Positions 1 through 12,202 of a DNA stretch of 64,000 nucleotides are shown here, piece by piece; position 1 is the stretch's first letter; every line of letters starts with the position of its first letter. Location: contig CM056724.1 in assembly GCA_029844215.1 (NCBI GenBank), forward strand, positions 78,387,093-78,451,092. Reading direction: 5' to 3'. The notes under the pieces are model-generated. The model was not told the origin of the DNA. It made no database searches and saw nothing but the letters and a program-made list of their open reading frames with translations. Both the position numbers and the translations under genes were made by a program. The DNA is from Przewalskia tangutica (lineage: Eukaryota; Streptophyta; Magnoliopsida; Solanales; Solanaceae).

Positions 1-613
1 GAGTATTTCTACCAAGAGGGGGGGTGTATTTTACGAAAACAACAAGGCAAGGGGAGGGTACCCACGCCAAGGCCACTAGGAGGGTGCTCTGGCCAAAGCC
101 TCACAAGGGGGGAGGACGAGAACCCGACAAGAGAGGGGAGGGAGGATTTCTAGACTTAGAAATTATTTTTGGATGAAGAAGTTCATCAAAGGGGAGGGGT
201 ATTTATAGGTCAAGCCATGACCAACCAATGGCCAAGATCATGCCAAGTGCAAGGCAAGTGTAGGGCTAGGATTCACCCAAGTGCACCTTATCCATCTACC
301 ACAAAATATCCTACCTAACCTTGACTAAACAAAGCCAAGAAATCGTCCCAATTGCCGCCCCAAAGCCCACCAATGAGAGGGTGCCAAGTGTCGCCCTCTT
401 GTTGGTCCAAAATGTTTCGTCTCTCGGAAAAATCCGCAAAAATTAGAAATGACATAGCCGTAATTTACCCTACGCGAGTTGTGTAAAACGTTTCGTCGAA
501 AAACGACTCTAACCGGGTGTTGTGCACAAAATAATTCGGCCAAGCCTACTTTAAAGCCCAAACTTTTCTACGTACGTCCTCACGTACATACTCAGGAAAT
601 ACGGGGTATAACA
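1..613 (-). mobile_element. Partial LTR (U3 end), Ty3/gypsy
   Basis: Right-hand part of a minus-strand LTR whose other end lies left of the window. It ends in the shared LTR terminus (GGGGTATAACA, the complement of TGTTATACCCC). It carries a TATTTATA site at 200-207 and a decayed U3 palindrome near 378-395. At 614 the sequence changes abruptly to the middle of another LTR (the block beginning CCTGGACTC), so this copy is inserted into LTR X. It cannot be told whether it is a solo LTR or the end of a larger element. Confidence 0.8.
200..207 (-). promoter_or_regulatory. TATA box of LTR fragment
   Basis: TATTTATA on the plus strand, TATAAATA in the element sense. It lies about 410 bp inside the LTR start and is flanked by the same G-rich and GATGAAGA context as in the other LTRs. 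Confidence 0.55.
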
Positions 614-1692
614 CAACGTCCTGGACTCGCAGTCCGCATGGCCATATAGACCGCATGACCATAAAGGTCGCACACTAACCTGGAACTCTCGTAGCTCCGC
701 ATAGGTCACACAGACCCGCATGAGGTATTCTCGAATCATAGGTCACACAGACTACTGAGTCTACCCCGCAGACGGAGGGCAACCCCTAATCATGTCAAGA
801 GGTGAGTGATATAATACTAACATAACAGCTTATCGTTAAACAACATAAGCACAACAAGGGAAACCCCTTTACACAAACATCACAAGATACTAACACACGT
901 AGCATCCTAACATGTTTACTTATCAAATCAACAGAAAGTATTATAAGGCTATCACAAACCAACACAATCAAGTTATTCACACAAGGTACTTTCTACTTTA
1001 TGTTAACAAGTTCGGATTTTTATCCCCAAAGTACTTCATACATTAACCCTTTAAAAGATCTGTTTCTTTCACAAAAGTCACACAATACCCGTAGTATAAA
1101 AATAGAGGGACTATCTTTTTAAGTAAACCAAAACACTTCTCTTTGTAAAATCAAGTAACAATATTCTTTCCAAATGTTCAAGTTTGCCTAATTTCAAATA
1201 CTCAAGTTTCTCATTTTTGAAAGGTTTCGTAGTCCATAGTTTTAATCCTTTAAAACAATTTGAGAAACATATGTCTTATGTGTGAGTAGGTTATTCTTGT
1301 TCATAACAATCTTATTAAAGCAGCCATGATCTAGGAAATGTACTATCATTTTGTCTCATCTTAGCTTCTATGCAGATGAAGGTTTCTACTGATTTTAATA
1401 ATACTTTATTAGTCAATACACTTCCCTTTATTAGCGCTGCTGTGGTCTATTCGATACTTATTCTGATTTCCGAAATCAGTAAAAACATTATTCCTTTTAA
1501 AAACCAAGTACTCATTACTCACGAATGAGGTTTCACACTTTTTAACAAAATTCAGATTAATTCAATTAAGTCAAGTCTCTTATCTTTTAAGATCAAGTCT
1601 CTTAACTTCTAAAATCAATAAACCGTTATTTTTATCTCTCTTAAGTCGTTATACCTAACTTCCCATAAAGCTAGTATAACTCTTTAAGCTTT

Positions 1693-1697
1693 TAAAA
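1693..1697. repeat. Target site duplication of solo LTR S (left)
   Basis: TAAAA directly before the TGTCACGAC terminus. The same five bases follow the other terminus at 4948-4952. A 5-bp duplication is normal for LTR retrotransposon integration. Confidence 0.85.
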
Positions 1698-2330
1698 TGT
1701 CACGACCCGAACCCGGACCCGTGACTGGTGCCTTACCCCGGGCACCCTAGTGATACAACATCAGAGAAAATCAACGGAAATAAAAACACGAACATGAATT
1801 AAGAGACATGATAAATAAACAGGCCAACCAAAACAGTTGCCTTCAGTATATATACATAAATACCCGACGATTATCCTTTTACTGCATCGCCACAACAAGA
1901 TTACTGCACTCTAAGAAGTGATAACAACTATGACAGACGGGGCCCGCCATACCACGAATGTACAAGAACCCTGCACTCGTGGTAACATACCAAAAGATAA
2001 GCCTCCAAGGAACGGAGCTTCCAATCTGAAAGGTGATCCTAAAAGCGGGATCAACCGATGTACCTCACTGCGGCATGAACGCACTCAAGGAGGTCGATAA
2101 CAGTACCAAGTATGTGAAATCAGAAATACGTAAATGAAATCATAATAGTCTATATAAAGGTGAGACATGTATGATAACCAAACTAAGTTCACATCATAAA
2201 ACCGTCATGTCAAGTCGTGGACTCACGCCTCATGCCCGTGGAACTCCTTCCTCACCGCCAGCCTAGGTACAAACCATGTGATACATATAACATATCTCGC
2301 CCATCTCATGGACCCAGTATAGAAACGTGT

Positions 2331-2540
2331 GGAATACATTCCCGGTTTATCTCATGAACTCGGTAGTCGGATGGAATACATTCCCGGTTCATCTCATGAA
2401 CTCGGTAGTCGGATGGAATACATTCCCGGTTCATCTCATGAACTCGGTAGTCGGATGGAATACATTCCCGGTTCATCCCATGAACACGGTAGTCGAGTGA
2501 AATACATTCCCGGTTCATCCCATGAACACGGTAGTCGAGT
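2331..2540. repeat. 42-bp tandem repeat, five units, in solo LTR
   Basis: Five adjoining 42-bp units starting at 2331, 2373, 2415, 2457 and 2499, each beginning GGAATACATTCCCGG or close to it. A partial sixth unit follows. Units 1-3 are closest to each other; units 4-5 share CCCATGAACACGG and CGAGT variants. The period is a multiple of three and lacks stops on either strand, so it produces open frames in both directions. I do not treat these as genes. Confidence 0.9.
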
Positions 2541-4522
2541 GGAATACAGTGCTTGCATAACAAGGCTATCACATGCAAACATAGGCAAGTTACACACAAC
2601 TTAAGGTACTTTCATTTTATGCCAAAATCCGTTACGACCTAAAGTATTACATACATTAACTCTTTTAAAAGGATACGTTTCTTTCACGAAAGTCACACAA
2701 TGCTCGTAGTATAAAATAGAGTGACTATCTTTTAAGTAAACCAAAACACTTCCCTTGTAAAATCAAGTAACACATTATTTTCCAAACGTTCCAGTTTGCC
2801 TAATTTCAATTGCTCAAGTTTCTCATTTTCGAAAGGTTTCATAGTTCATAGTTTTAATCCTTTAAAACATAATTCTCTTTTAAACAATTTGAGAAACATA
2901 TGCCTTATACGTGAGTAGGTTATTCTTTTTTATAATCAATCTTATTAAGCAGCCATGATCTAGGAAGCGAAATATCATTTTGTCTCATCTTAGTTTCTAT
3001 GCAGATGGAGGTTTCTACTGGTTTTAATAATACTTCATTATTCAATACATTTTCCTTTATTAACGCTGCAGTGGTTTATCGATACTCATTACGATTTCAA
3101 ATCAAGAAACATTTCTCCTTTTAAAAACCAAGTACTTATTACTCACGAATGAGGTTTCACACTAACATCCATATTAAGTCAAGTCTCTTATCGTTTAAGA
3201 TTAAGTCTATTAACTTCTAACAATCAGTAACCCATTCTCTTTATCTCTCTTAAGACGTTATACCTAACTTCCCATAAAGCTAGTATAACTCTTCTTTCAA
3301 AACTGTTTCTTAATTCTTTTGAAATACTTCAAGATTCTTATCATCACACTTCAAGTCAGTTATAAGTCAAATCAGTTATCTTTAAAAACCACAAAGCATT
3401 TCTTACTTACATAAAGCTGTTATAACCAACTTCCCATAAAGCCGTTATAACACTTTATGTTTTAAACCAATCAAATACATTTAACACATGTACGTCTACC
3501 GTACTACATAGTTATACACATATCATGCTAGAGAAGATAGGAAGAGGTTCACATACCTCGCGACGATTATCGACTAATAGCAAAACGCTCAAAGTACCTC
3601 AAACCGTCGGTTACACCTTAAGCCAGGCAGCTCACGCCACACGTAGTACTTCAACCTATAGAGGCCACAAGGCGCCTATTAACAGCTAGCTCTCAACGTA
3701 GAATATTCCATGTAAAATTCGCAAAGACTCTCCCGCAACCGCGTAAATCTCCTCTCTATCGAGGCACGCTAACAGCCAACAACTCCCAGAGGGGGTTGTA
3801 CGTCTAATCCGGACGTGTACAATTCTACTTTACAGGAATGCTACACAAGTCTACTGTAATACAGTCCTATGTAATTACAGTTCAGTTCTCTGCTTTAAAT
3901 TCAGGCTTAAGTCAAAAGACATTGCCGCACAATTATGTTCAGTTCTATATATAGTATACTTCAACTATATATTCTTACAACATGTAATTTCCAATTACAA
4001 TAGAAGGACAGTAGTATTTACCTCGATAAGCCCAAAATTATCCAAGTTTAAATGTCGATCCTGAGCAAGGTTTAGCTCCTACTCCGTGCGCTCCAACCCG
4101 CTCCAAACAATCCTTAGAAGTTCTAACCAACTTCTACTCAAATACTTCAACTAACAGTGAAGATTTCCTTAGGGTTTCGTTTTGTGACTGAGGGAAATTA
4201 TAATAGTATTTTCCGGGCTTTACGTATAGAGGTAACTTTGGAAAGTACTACAAGGTATTTGGGCTAAAGTATTTGGGCATTATAACAATACTAGGAGAGT
4301 ATTTCTATACCACAAAGGGGGGGTATTATACGAAAACAACTAGGCTAGGGGGGGTACCCCACGGCTAGCACCTCAAAGGGGGAGGGGGAGGCCCTCTCGG
4401 CCAAAGCTTCTCAAGGGAGGGGGGAGGGGCTTTGGACGAAAGCAAACAAGAGGGAGGGAGTATTTAGAGACTTAGAAAGATTGCTCAAGTTTTGGATGAA
4501 GAAAGTCTTCAACTTAGAGGGG

Positions 4523-4530
4523 TATTTATA
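4523..4530 (-). promoter_or_regulatory. TATA box of solo LTR S
   Basis: TATTTATA on the plus strand (TATAAATA in the LTR sense), about 420 bp from the U3 end. The position relative to the LTR start matches every other family I/II LTR here. Confidence 0.6.
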
Positions 4531-4712
4531 GGTCAAGGAATGGCCAACCAATGGCCAAGATCCATCCAAGTGTAAGGCAAGTGTAGGGCTAGATTTCAAC
4601 CATGTGGACCTTATCCATCTACCACACCAACTTGCACAAATATCCTACCTAACCCAAGGCACAAAAAACGTGCCATGGTCTAGCCTTTGCCGTCCACTTG
4701 CTTCCAATGTGA

Positions 4713-4730
4713 GGGTGACACATGTCACCC
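4713..4730. promoter_or_regulatory. U3 palindrome of solo LTR S
   Basis: GGGTGACACATGTCACCC: perfect 8-bp arms around CA. It lies about 190 bp upstream of the TATA box in LTR sense. The same site recurs in nearly every LTR of the window. Function unknown; it resembles a binding site for a dimeric transcription factor. Confidence 0.55.
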
Positions 4731-4947
4731 TCCCGTTGGTCCAAAATGTTTCGTCCCTCGGAAAAATCCGCAAAAATTCTCAATGACATAGCCGGAATTT
4801 TCCCTTCGCAAATTTAGTAAAATGTTTCGTCGAAAAACGATTTTTTTCGGCACTTGTGCCCAAATTTTCGAACCTAGCCAAACCTTAAGGCTTAAATTTT
4901 TATACGTACGCCCTTACGTACATACTCTGGAAATACGGGGTATAACA

Positions 4948-4952
4948 TAAAA
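4948..4952. repeat. Target site duplication of solo LTR S (right)
   Basis: TAAAA immediately after the GTATAACA terminus, matching 1693-1697. Confidence 0.85.
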
Positions 4953-5976
4953 CCAAGTATTACTCTTCTTTCAAAAAGGTTTCTTAACTCTTTTGAAATA
5001 CTTCAGATTCTTATTATTCAGGCTTAAGTCAAAAGACATTGCCGTAAAATTACGTTCAGTTAACACACGTACGTCTACCGTACTATATATATATTCTTTT
5101 TAAAAATATCATGCTCAAGAGGATAGGAAGAATCACATACCTCGCGACGATTATCGACTATTAGCAAATAGCTCCAGCATCTTGTAATCTCGCTAGCCTT
5201 TTTCACCCTTCGAGTAGAATACGCTACTCGCGATTTCAACCTATAACGGTTATACAAGTCTATCAACGCCCGACTACTCGTAGAATAAATCTAGATACAA
5301 GATTCTACGGAAAATTGGGCAAAGACTTCACCCACAAACTTCACAAGTCTCATCAGAATACAAATTCTATGTAAGCATTCAATTCCCTTCTTATATACCT
5401 TCCTGGTATATAACTTATACTTAATTCTTATACATCAATAGTATGTAAACTCAATTACAAAAGGGAGACAAGATATTTACCTCGATAAGACCAAAATTAT
5501 CCAAGTTTAAATGTCGATCCTGAGCAACGTTTAGCTCCTACTCTGGGCGCTCCAACCCGCTCCAAACAACCCTTAGAAGTTCTACGCAACTTCTACTTAA
5601 CACTTCAACCGACTATGAAGGTTTTCCTTAGGGTTTCGTTTTTGTGACTGAAGGGAATATAAGGTAGTATTTCCGGGCTCTACGTATAGAGGTAAATTTT
5701 GGAATACTACAAGGTATAAGGCTAAGGTATTTTGGAATAGTAACAATACTTAGAGAATACTTTCTACCAAGGGGGGGGATATTTTACGAGAACAACTAGG
5801 CAAGGGGGGATGTACCTCTCGGCCAACACCACTAGGAGGGGGGAGAGATCTCTCGGCCAAGGGGGCCTCACGAAAGGGGGGAGGGGGAGGCTTGGACGAG
5901 AACTCTACACTAAGGGGGAGAGGGCTTTCAAGACTTAGAAACATTTGTGGATGAAGAAGTCTTCACAAAGGGGGGG

Positions 5977-5984
5977 TATTTATA
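5977..5984 (-). promoter_or_regulatory. TATA box of LTR X
   Basis: TATTTATA on the plus strand, TATAAATA in the LTR sense, with a G-rich run (C-rich in the transcript) just downstream in LTR sense. X also carries the U3 palindrome at 6158-6175. Confidence 0.55.
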
Positions 5985-6392
5985 GGGAAACTAGTGGCCA
6001 AGATCAAGCCAAGTGGGGGGCAAGTGGAGGGTCAAGATTTGCCCAAGTGCACCCTAACCCTACTCCACAAATCCCTCACAAACATTGACCCTTAGTTTAG
6101 GCCCTAAAACATGGCCAAAAACCGTGACCCAAATCGTCCACTAGAACGCCCACTTGAGGGTGACAAGTGTCACCCTCTCGTTGGTCCAAAATATTTCATC
6201 CCTCGGAAAAATCCGCAAAAATTTTAAATGACATAGCCGGAATTTTCCCTTCGCAAGTTTTGTAAAACGTTTCGTCGAAAAACGATTCTTTTCGGTAGTT
6301 GTGAACAAAATTTTCGATCCTTGCCTATCTTAAGGCTAAAACTTTCGTACGTACGCCCTCACGTACATACTCTGGAAATACGGGGTATAACA

Positions 6393-8575
6393 ACAATCAA
6401 GTTATTCACACAAGGTACTTTCTACTTTATGTTAACAATTTCGGGTTTTTATCCCCAATGTACTTCATACATTAACTCTTTTAAAAGATCCGTTTCTTTC
6501 AAAAAGTCACACAATACCCGTAGTATAAAAATAGAGTGACTATCCTTTTAAGTAAACCAAAACACTTCCCTTTGTAAATCAAGTAACAACATTATTTTCC
6601 AAACGTTCAAGTTTGCCTAATTCCAAATGCTCAAATTTCTCATTTTCGAAAGGTTTCGTAGTTCATAGTTTTAATCACTTAATGATATAATTCTCCTTTA
6701 AAACAATTTGAGATACATATGCCTTATATGTGAGTAGGTTATTCTTGTTCATAATCAATTTTATTTAAGCAGCCATGATCTAGGAAATGTAATATCATTT
6801 TGTCTCATCTTAGCTTCTATGCAGATGGAGGTTTCTACTGGTTTTAATAATACTTTATTAGTCAATACATTTCCCTTTATTAGCGTTGCTGTGGTTTGTT
6901 CGATACTTATTCTCATTTCCGAAGTCAGTAAAACATTATTCCTTTTACAACCCAAGTACTCATTACTCACGAATGAGGTTTCACACGAAAACTCATATTA
7001 ATTACTTAAGTCAAGTCTCTTATCTTTTAAGATCAAGTCTCTTAACTTCTAAAATTAATAAACCATTCTTTTTATCTCTCTTAAGTCGTTATACCTAACT
7101 TCCCATAAAGCTAGTATAACTCTTAAGCTTTAAAACCAAGTATCACTCTTCTTTCAAAAAGGTTTCTTAATCCTCTTGAAATACTTCAAGATTCTTATTA
7201 TTCTTCAGGCTTAAGTCAAAAGACATTGCCGTAATTATTATTCAGTTAACACACGTACGTCTACCGTACTATATATATATTTTAAAATATCATGCTCAAG
7301 AGTATATGAAGAATCACATACCTCGCGACGATTATCGACTATTAGCAAAATGCTCCACGACTATAACCCGGCTAGCCTTGTCCACCTTCCAAGTAGAACA
7401 TGCTACTCGCAGATCATTCAACCTATAAAGGTTATATACGTCTATCAACGTCTAGACTACTATGTAGAATAAATCTAGATACAAGATTCTACGGGAATTT
7501 GGGCAGCACTTCCCTACCCGACAAACTTCACAAGTCTCATCTGAATACACCCCATGTAAATCTGATTCAAGTCTTTTCTGTAATATCCTTCTATTACAGT
7601 TCAAATCTCTTCTATGAATCTTATATTCATTTCTATACAACTACATTATGTAATTTCCAATCACAATAGAAGGATAGGATTATTTACCTCGGTAAGCCCA
7701 AAATTATCCAAGTTTAATGTCGATCCTGAGCAACGTTTAGCTCCTACTCCGGGTGCTCCAACCCGCTCCAAACAACCCTTAGAAGTTCTACGCAACTTCA
7801 TCTTAATACTTCAACCAACTGTGAAGATTTTCCCAGGGTTTCGTTTAGTGACTGAAGGGAAGTATAATAGTATTTCTGGGCTTTTAGCATAAGTGTAACC
7901 TTGGAATACTACAAGGTATTTGGGCCAAGGTATTTTGGTATAGTAACAATACTTGGAGAGTATTTCTACCAAGAGGGGGGTGTATTTTACGAAAACAACT
8001 CAAGGTAGGGGGGGTACCCCTCGGCCAAGGCCACTAGGAGGGGTGTACCACCGGCCATGGCCTTCTCGAAGGGAGGGTGCTCTCGGCTAGAGCTCTCAAG
8101 AGAGGGGGGGAAGGGATTTCAAGACTTAGGGATTTTGTGGATGAATAATTCTTCACAAAGGGGGGGGGGGTATTTATAGGACAATCAAGGGCCAAGATTA
8201 AGCCAAGTGGTAGGCAAGTGTAAGGTCAAGATTTGGACAAGTGTGTGTGGGTCCCACCTTATCCAACTACCACACAAAATATCCTACCAACCCCCATGTT
8301 CCAATCGTCCAAGTTGACGCCCTCAAGTCCACCAATTAGTGGGTGACAAGTGTCGCCCTCTTGTTGGTCCAAAATATTTCGTCTCTCGAAAAAATCCGTA
8401 AAAAATATAAATGACATAGCCGGAATTTTCCCTTCGCAAGCTTTGGAAGACGTTTCGTCGGAAAACGATTCTTTTCGTGTGGTGTGCACAAAATTTCGGT
8501 CCTAGCCTAACTTTAAGGCTTAAACTTTTATATGTACGCCCTCACATACATACTCTGGAAATACGGGGTATAACA
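6393..8575 (-). mobile_element. LTR Y, 3' LTR of a family II element (partial)
   Basis: Continues from the point where LTR X was inserted and ends in GGGGTATAACA at 8575. It is followed at once by a polypurine-tract complement and a decayed internal region, so for this minus-strand element it is the 3' LTR. It contains the conserved CTTAAGTCAAAAG block (about 7205-7231), G-rich runs (7971-8170), a TATA box at 8171-8178 and a U3 palindrome with one mismatch at 8341-8358. The other part of the LTR lies left of the window. Confidence 0.8.
8171..8178 (-). promoter_or_regulatory. TATA box of LTR Y
   Basis: TATTTATA directly after a run of ten or more G on the plus strand; about 400 bp from the LTR start in LTR sense. 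Confidence 0.55.
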
Positions 8576-8610
8576 TTCTCCCCTCCTTAGAAACATTCGT
8601 CCCGAATGTT
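8576..8610 (-). promoter_or_regulatory. Polypurine tract and adjacent hairpin, element Y
   Basis: TTCTCCCCTCCTT (8576-8588) is the complement of an AAGGAGGGGAGAA polypurine tract, which primes plus-strand DNA synthesis. Three bases further in lies AACATTCGTCCCGAATGTT (8592-8610), a perfect 8-bp stem with a 3-base loop. The same pair occurs beside every 3' LTR in this window. Confidence 0.8.
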
Positions 8611-9714
8611 CCTTCTAAGTCTCAAAACAAACATGCGCCAGTATAGTCTTCACTACTATACTTACGAAAACAATCATGCCACACATGGCCACAAAAAATC
8701 ACCCGCGCAAATACTTAATCCAAGTCTACGAGGAATCACCTCCATTACTACAAAAACTCCCACCCAAGGGCTAAAAGATACTCCCTTCGCACCCTTTCTT
8801 TACAAACGAAATGATCACTTCTATGTTCTCAACACATGCTCGGTTCTTCCCTTACTCGTCGTTCACTTCTCGTACACTCGAACTCTTTCTCATAACCTAC
8901 CACATTTCTGTTACTGCTTCATTTTCAAAAAATCTCTGGGTTACTATCTCCAACTTGGTCATCATTAACCGGGATCACTCTGGATGGATCTCTGACACTT
9001 TCTCGAACATAACAACACGAAAGACTGGACGCACTGCCTCCAGCGTTGGACGGCAATGCCAACTATAGGCAACCTGGCCTATTCTTCACATGACCTGAAA
9101 AGGCCCAAAGTAACTCGGGCTAAGTTTCCTCTGTTTTCCAAAACTCGTCACACCCTTTCCGGGGTGGTACCTTCAAGAAGACCCACCGTCAACCTGAACT
9201 CCAAGCGTCGCCGTACGACTTCTGTTGACTCTGAGCTGCCAATAGCCTCTCCTGGATAAGCTTCACCCTATCCACATCCTGCCGAAACAAGTATGAACCA
9301 ACTATCTGAACTTTGCCAACATCGAACCAATCGACCGGCAACTTACACTTCCGCCCCTACAAGGCTTCGTAAGGCGATATCCGAATACAGAAATGGTAGT
9401 TATAAAAACACTCCCTCAACAGGAGGCAACAATCCTCACAGCTACCCCTGAAATCCAAACACTGGCCCGAGGGCGAATGCGCTACTGAGACTCACCTAAG
9501 TTCCTAACCCTGCCTGGTAAAACCTCCAGAAAAGAAACAGCCGTAAACTGGGCTCCACTGCCTGTCATAAGGTGAAAGTAGGCACCTCGTGCAGCCTTAC
9601 AACCTTCCTGATGTAACATCTCGCATAACCCTCTGCCGAGTAAACGGTCCTGACTGAAAGACAAGATGGGCTGACCTCATCGGCCCGACTACTGGTCGAA
9701 TGCACCCACGAACT
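8611..9714 (-). pseudogene. pol: Decayed integrase/chromodomain region of element Y
   Basis: Internal remnant of the family II element Y, read on the minus strand. The frame at 9482-9664 encodes a degenerate integrase core (pieces such as YHQEGCK, GAYFHLM, GSGAQFTAV). It matches the frame at 9895-10107 bp into nothing here but does match element D at 49895-50107. 9041-9260 resembles the integrase C-terminal region. 8611-9000 corresponds to the D segment between integrase and the PPT. The remnant stops at 9714, where a family I LTR begins, so the rest of Y was displaced by that insertion. No intact protein is possible. Confidence 0.65.
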
Positions 9715-12073
9715 TGTCATGACCTGCTTTGGCCCGTGATCGTGCCTTACCCGCACCTAGCGATCATACATCAGAGAAAATCAGCGGAATATAAAAACAT
9801 AAGACATGAAACAATTGTAAAAGAGACACATTTTATCTGAGAAAAGGGCGCCTTTCGGCATATATATATATCAAAATCTGGCAGTTTACATCCCAACTGT
9901 ACAATAGGACTACAGACCTCTAAGGAAGTAAACAACTATGGCGGGACAGGGCCCCGCCATACCCTGACTGTACAAAACTATCTACAACAGGGAGATCATA
10001 CCCAAAAGTCGAGCCTCCGGAGAAGATGGAGCTCCTGACACCAACACAAAAGATCCTAAGGATGCGGATCTAGCACCTGCTTGCCCTTACCGTGATGAAC
10101 GCACCCTCAAGGAGGTCGACAACAGTACCAAGTATGTGAAATCAGAAAGTACTTAAATGAAATCATATCATTTTAAAACCAATTTTACAAATACGCGAAA
10201 CAACCAATGTAACCGCATAGTGCCACATCATAAACAAGAGCAACAATAGGTAAATCAGAAGGTCTTTTCTAGGCTGCGAATGATCGAAGCGGGCCAATCG
10301 CCCATAGTATCATTATGCATGCCTAATCACGGACTCTCAGTCCGTGATAAAGCCACCTAGGCCCGCATGAGGTATTCTCGCATCGAGGGTAGCTACTCCG
10401 CATCGCCCCGACTCATAGTCCGCATGGCCACATAGACCGCATGACCATAAAGGCCGCACACTAACTCGAACTCTCGTAGCTCGCGTAGGTCCCCGACCCA
10501 CATGAGGTATTCTCGAATCATGGTCCTGCATCGCTCGAGTCTACCCCGTCGGAGGGCAGCTTAACCCCCGGTATCATGTCAAGAGGTGAGTGATATAATA
10601 CTAACATAACAACTTATCGTTAAACAACATAAGCACAACAAGAATACCCTCTTACACAAACGTTACAAGACACTAACACACATAGCATCATATTATGTCT
10701 ACTTATCCAATCATCTTATTATCCTTTCCATAAATCAATATAAGTCTTTTATAAACACATAAGTAAACTATTTCTTTTATCTTTCTTAAGTCGTTTATAC
10801 TTAACTTCCCATAAAGCTAGTATAACTCTTAAGCTTCTTGTTTTAAAAACAAATATTCTTCTTCTTTCAAAACTGATTTATAATTCTTTTGAAAGACTTT
10901 TAAGATCTTTATTATTCAGGCTTAAGTCAAAAGACATTGCCGTAAAACTACGTTCAGTTAACACACGTACGTCTACCGTACTATATATATACATTAAAAT
11001 ATCATGCTCAAGAGTATAGGAAGAATCACATACCTTCTCGGCGAAATCCACCTGCCAAGTCGAATATGTCGCGCGCAGAGTAACAGCCTATAATAGTCAA
11101 AGACGTCTATCAAAGTCTAGACTACTCTGTAGGACATTCTAAACAGAGGGTTCTCTATTCTACGCAAAATCGGGCAGCACTTCCCTACCCGGTAAACTAT
11201 ACAAGTCTCATCAGAATACACCCATGTAAGTACTTTAATTCTTCTTCATATACCCTTCTCGTGATTACAGTTCACTTCTATTCTTTAATATCCTTCTATA
11301 TCTAATACTCAAGTCTTAACTATTCTTATATGTAATATCCAATTACAATAGAAGGACAAGATATTTACCTCGATAAGCCCAAAATTATCCAAGTTAAAAG
11401 TCGATCCCGAGCAAGGTTTAGCTCCTAGTTTGCACGCTCGATAGCTCCAAGAACCCTTCAAGTTTCCAACAACTTCTACTTAAATACTAAAAGGGATTTG
11501 GGGCTAGGTATTTGAATAGTGGCTATACTTGGAAGACAACTTTCTACCAGGGGGCTCGCCAAAGCCACTACGCTAGAGGTGAGGCTAGGACGAGAAGCTC
11601 TCAAAGGGGAAGAAGGATTTTAGACTTGGAGATTTGTGATGAAGAAGTCTTCAAAGGAGGGTATTTATAGGGAAACCAAGGGCCATGATCAAGCCAAGTG
11701 GGGGGCAAGTGGAGGGCCAAGATTTGCCCAAGTGCCCCCCTAACCTACTCCTCAAATCACTCCACAAACAATGGCCCATGTCTTAAGCCACAAAACAAGG
11801 CAAATCGTCCAAGCCTTAGCCCCTTTGTTGCCCAATGAGGGTGACAAGTGTCACCCTCTCATTGGCCCAAAAATGTTCCATCTCTCGGAAAAATCCGCAA
11901 AAATTAGAAATGGCATAGCCGTAATTTACCCTACGCAAGTTTTGTAAAACGTTTCGTCGGAAAACCATCCGTTTTGTGAGTTGTGCCCAAAATCGTCCAT
12001 AATGCCTAACTTAAGGCTAAACTTTTTGTACGTACGCCCCTACGTACATACTCTGGAAATACGGGGTATAACA
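9715..12073 (-). mobile_element. LTR a of element E (3' LTR, 2.36 kb)
   Basis: Starts TGTCATGACC (one change from TGTCACGAC) and ends ACGGGGTATAACA; a PPT follows. It holds imperfect repeats built on TAGTCCGCATGG and CCGCATGAGG (about 10330-10560). It also has the conserved CTTAAGTCAAAAGACATTGCC block (about 10917-10942), a TATA box (11662-11669) and a palindrome (11840-11857). It is nearly identical to LTR b (56057-58472): the frame ending at the hairpin (12006-12194) is the same protein in both. Compared with family II it lacks roughly 1 kb of central sequence. Confidence 0.85.
11662..11669 (-). promoter_or_regulatory. TATA box of LTR a (element E)
   Basis: TATTTATA on the plus strand, about 405 bp from the LTR start in element sense, next to the GAAGTCTTC motif. 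Confidence 0.6.
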
Positions 12074-12108
12074 TTCTCCCCTCCTTAGAAACATTCGTCC
12101 CGAATGTT
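12074..12108 (-). promoter_or_regulatory. Polypurine tract and hairpin, element E
   Basis: TTCTCCCCTCCTT (12074-12086) is the PPT complement. AACATTCGTCCCGAATGTT (12090-12108) is the perfect stem-loop. The pol stop codon lies about 95 bp further inside, near 12203. Confidence 0.85.
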
Positions 12109-12202
12109 CCTTCCCAAGACAGATAACGATAAGGTTCTTCATAACTTACACAGTTGCAAATGCCACACACGGCCACAAAACAACACTTAGGCAATAAGTA
12201 AA

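Larger units (their letters stand above)
1698..4947 (-). mobile_element. Solo LTR S (3.25 kb, family II)
   Basis: Complete LTR from TGTCACGACCC to GGGTATAACA, flanked on both sides by TAAAA. No PBS, PPT or coding region is attached, so it is a solo LTR, probably left by recombination between the two LTRs of a full element. It contains five 42-bp tandem repeats (2331-2540), the conserved CTTAAGTCAAAAGACATTGCC block (about 3901-3928), a TATA box (4523-4530) and a U3 palindrome (4713-4730). Length and content resemble the 3.5-kb LTRs of elements C and D. Confidence 0.88.
614..6392 (-). mobile_element. LTR X, split by a solo LTR
   Basis: Two blocks, 614-1697 and 4948-6392, form one LTR once solo LTR S is removed. 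The join restores a sequence matching LTR Y around 7133 (AGCTTTAAAACCAAGTAT). It ends in GGGGTATAACA at 6392. Directly after it comes a sequence starting ACAATCAAGTTATTC, which also occurs inside X at about 965, so X is itself inserted into another LTR (Y). The TGTCACGAC end is missing and should lie left of the window. The middle region shared with the long LTRs suggests family II. No coding capacity. Confidence 0.75.

Noticed and set aside
2331..2540. CRISPR-like array
   Set aside because: Units are directly adjoining tandem repeats with no unique spacers, and the context is a plant LTR.
2306..2604. Opposing open frames of 97 and 91 codons
   Set aside because: Both come from a 42-bp tandem repeat without stops; no start context, homology or composition argues for a protein.
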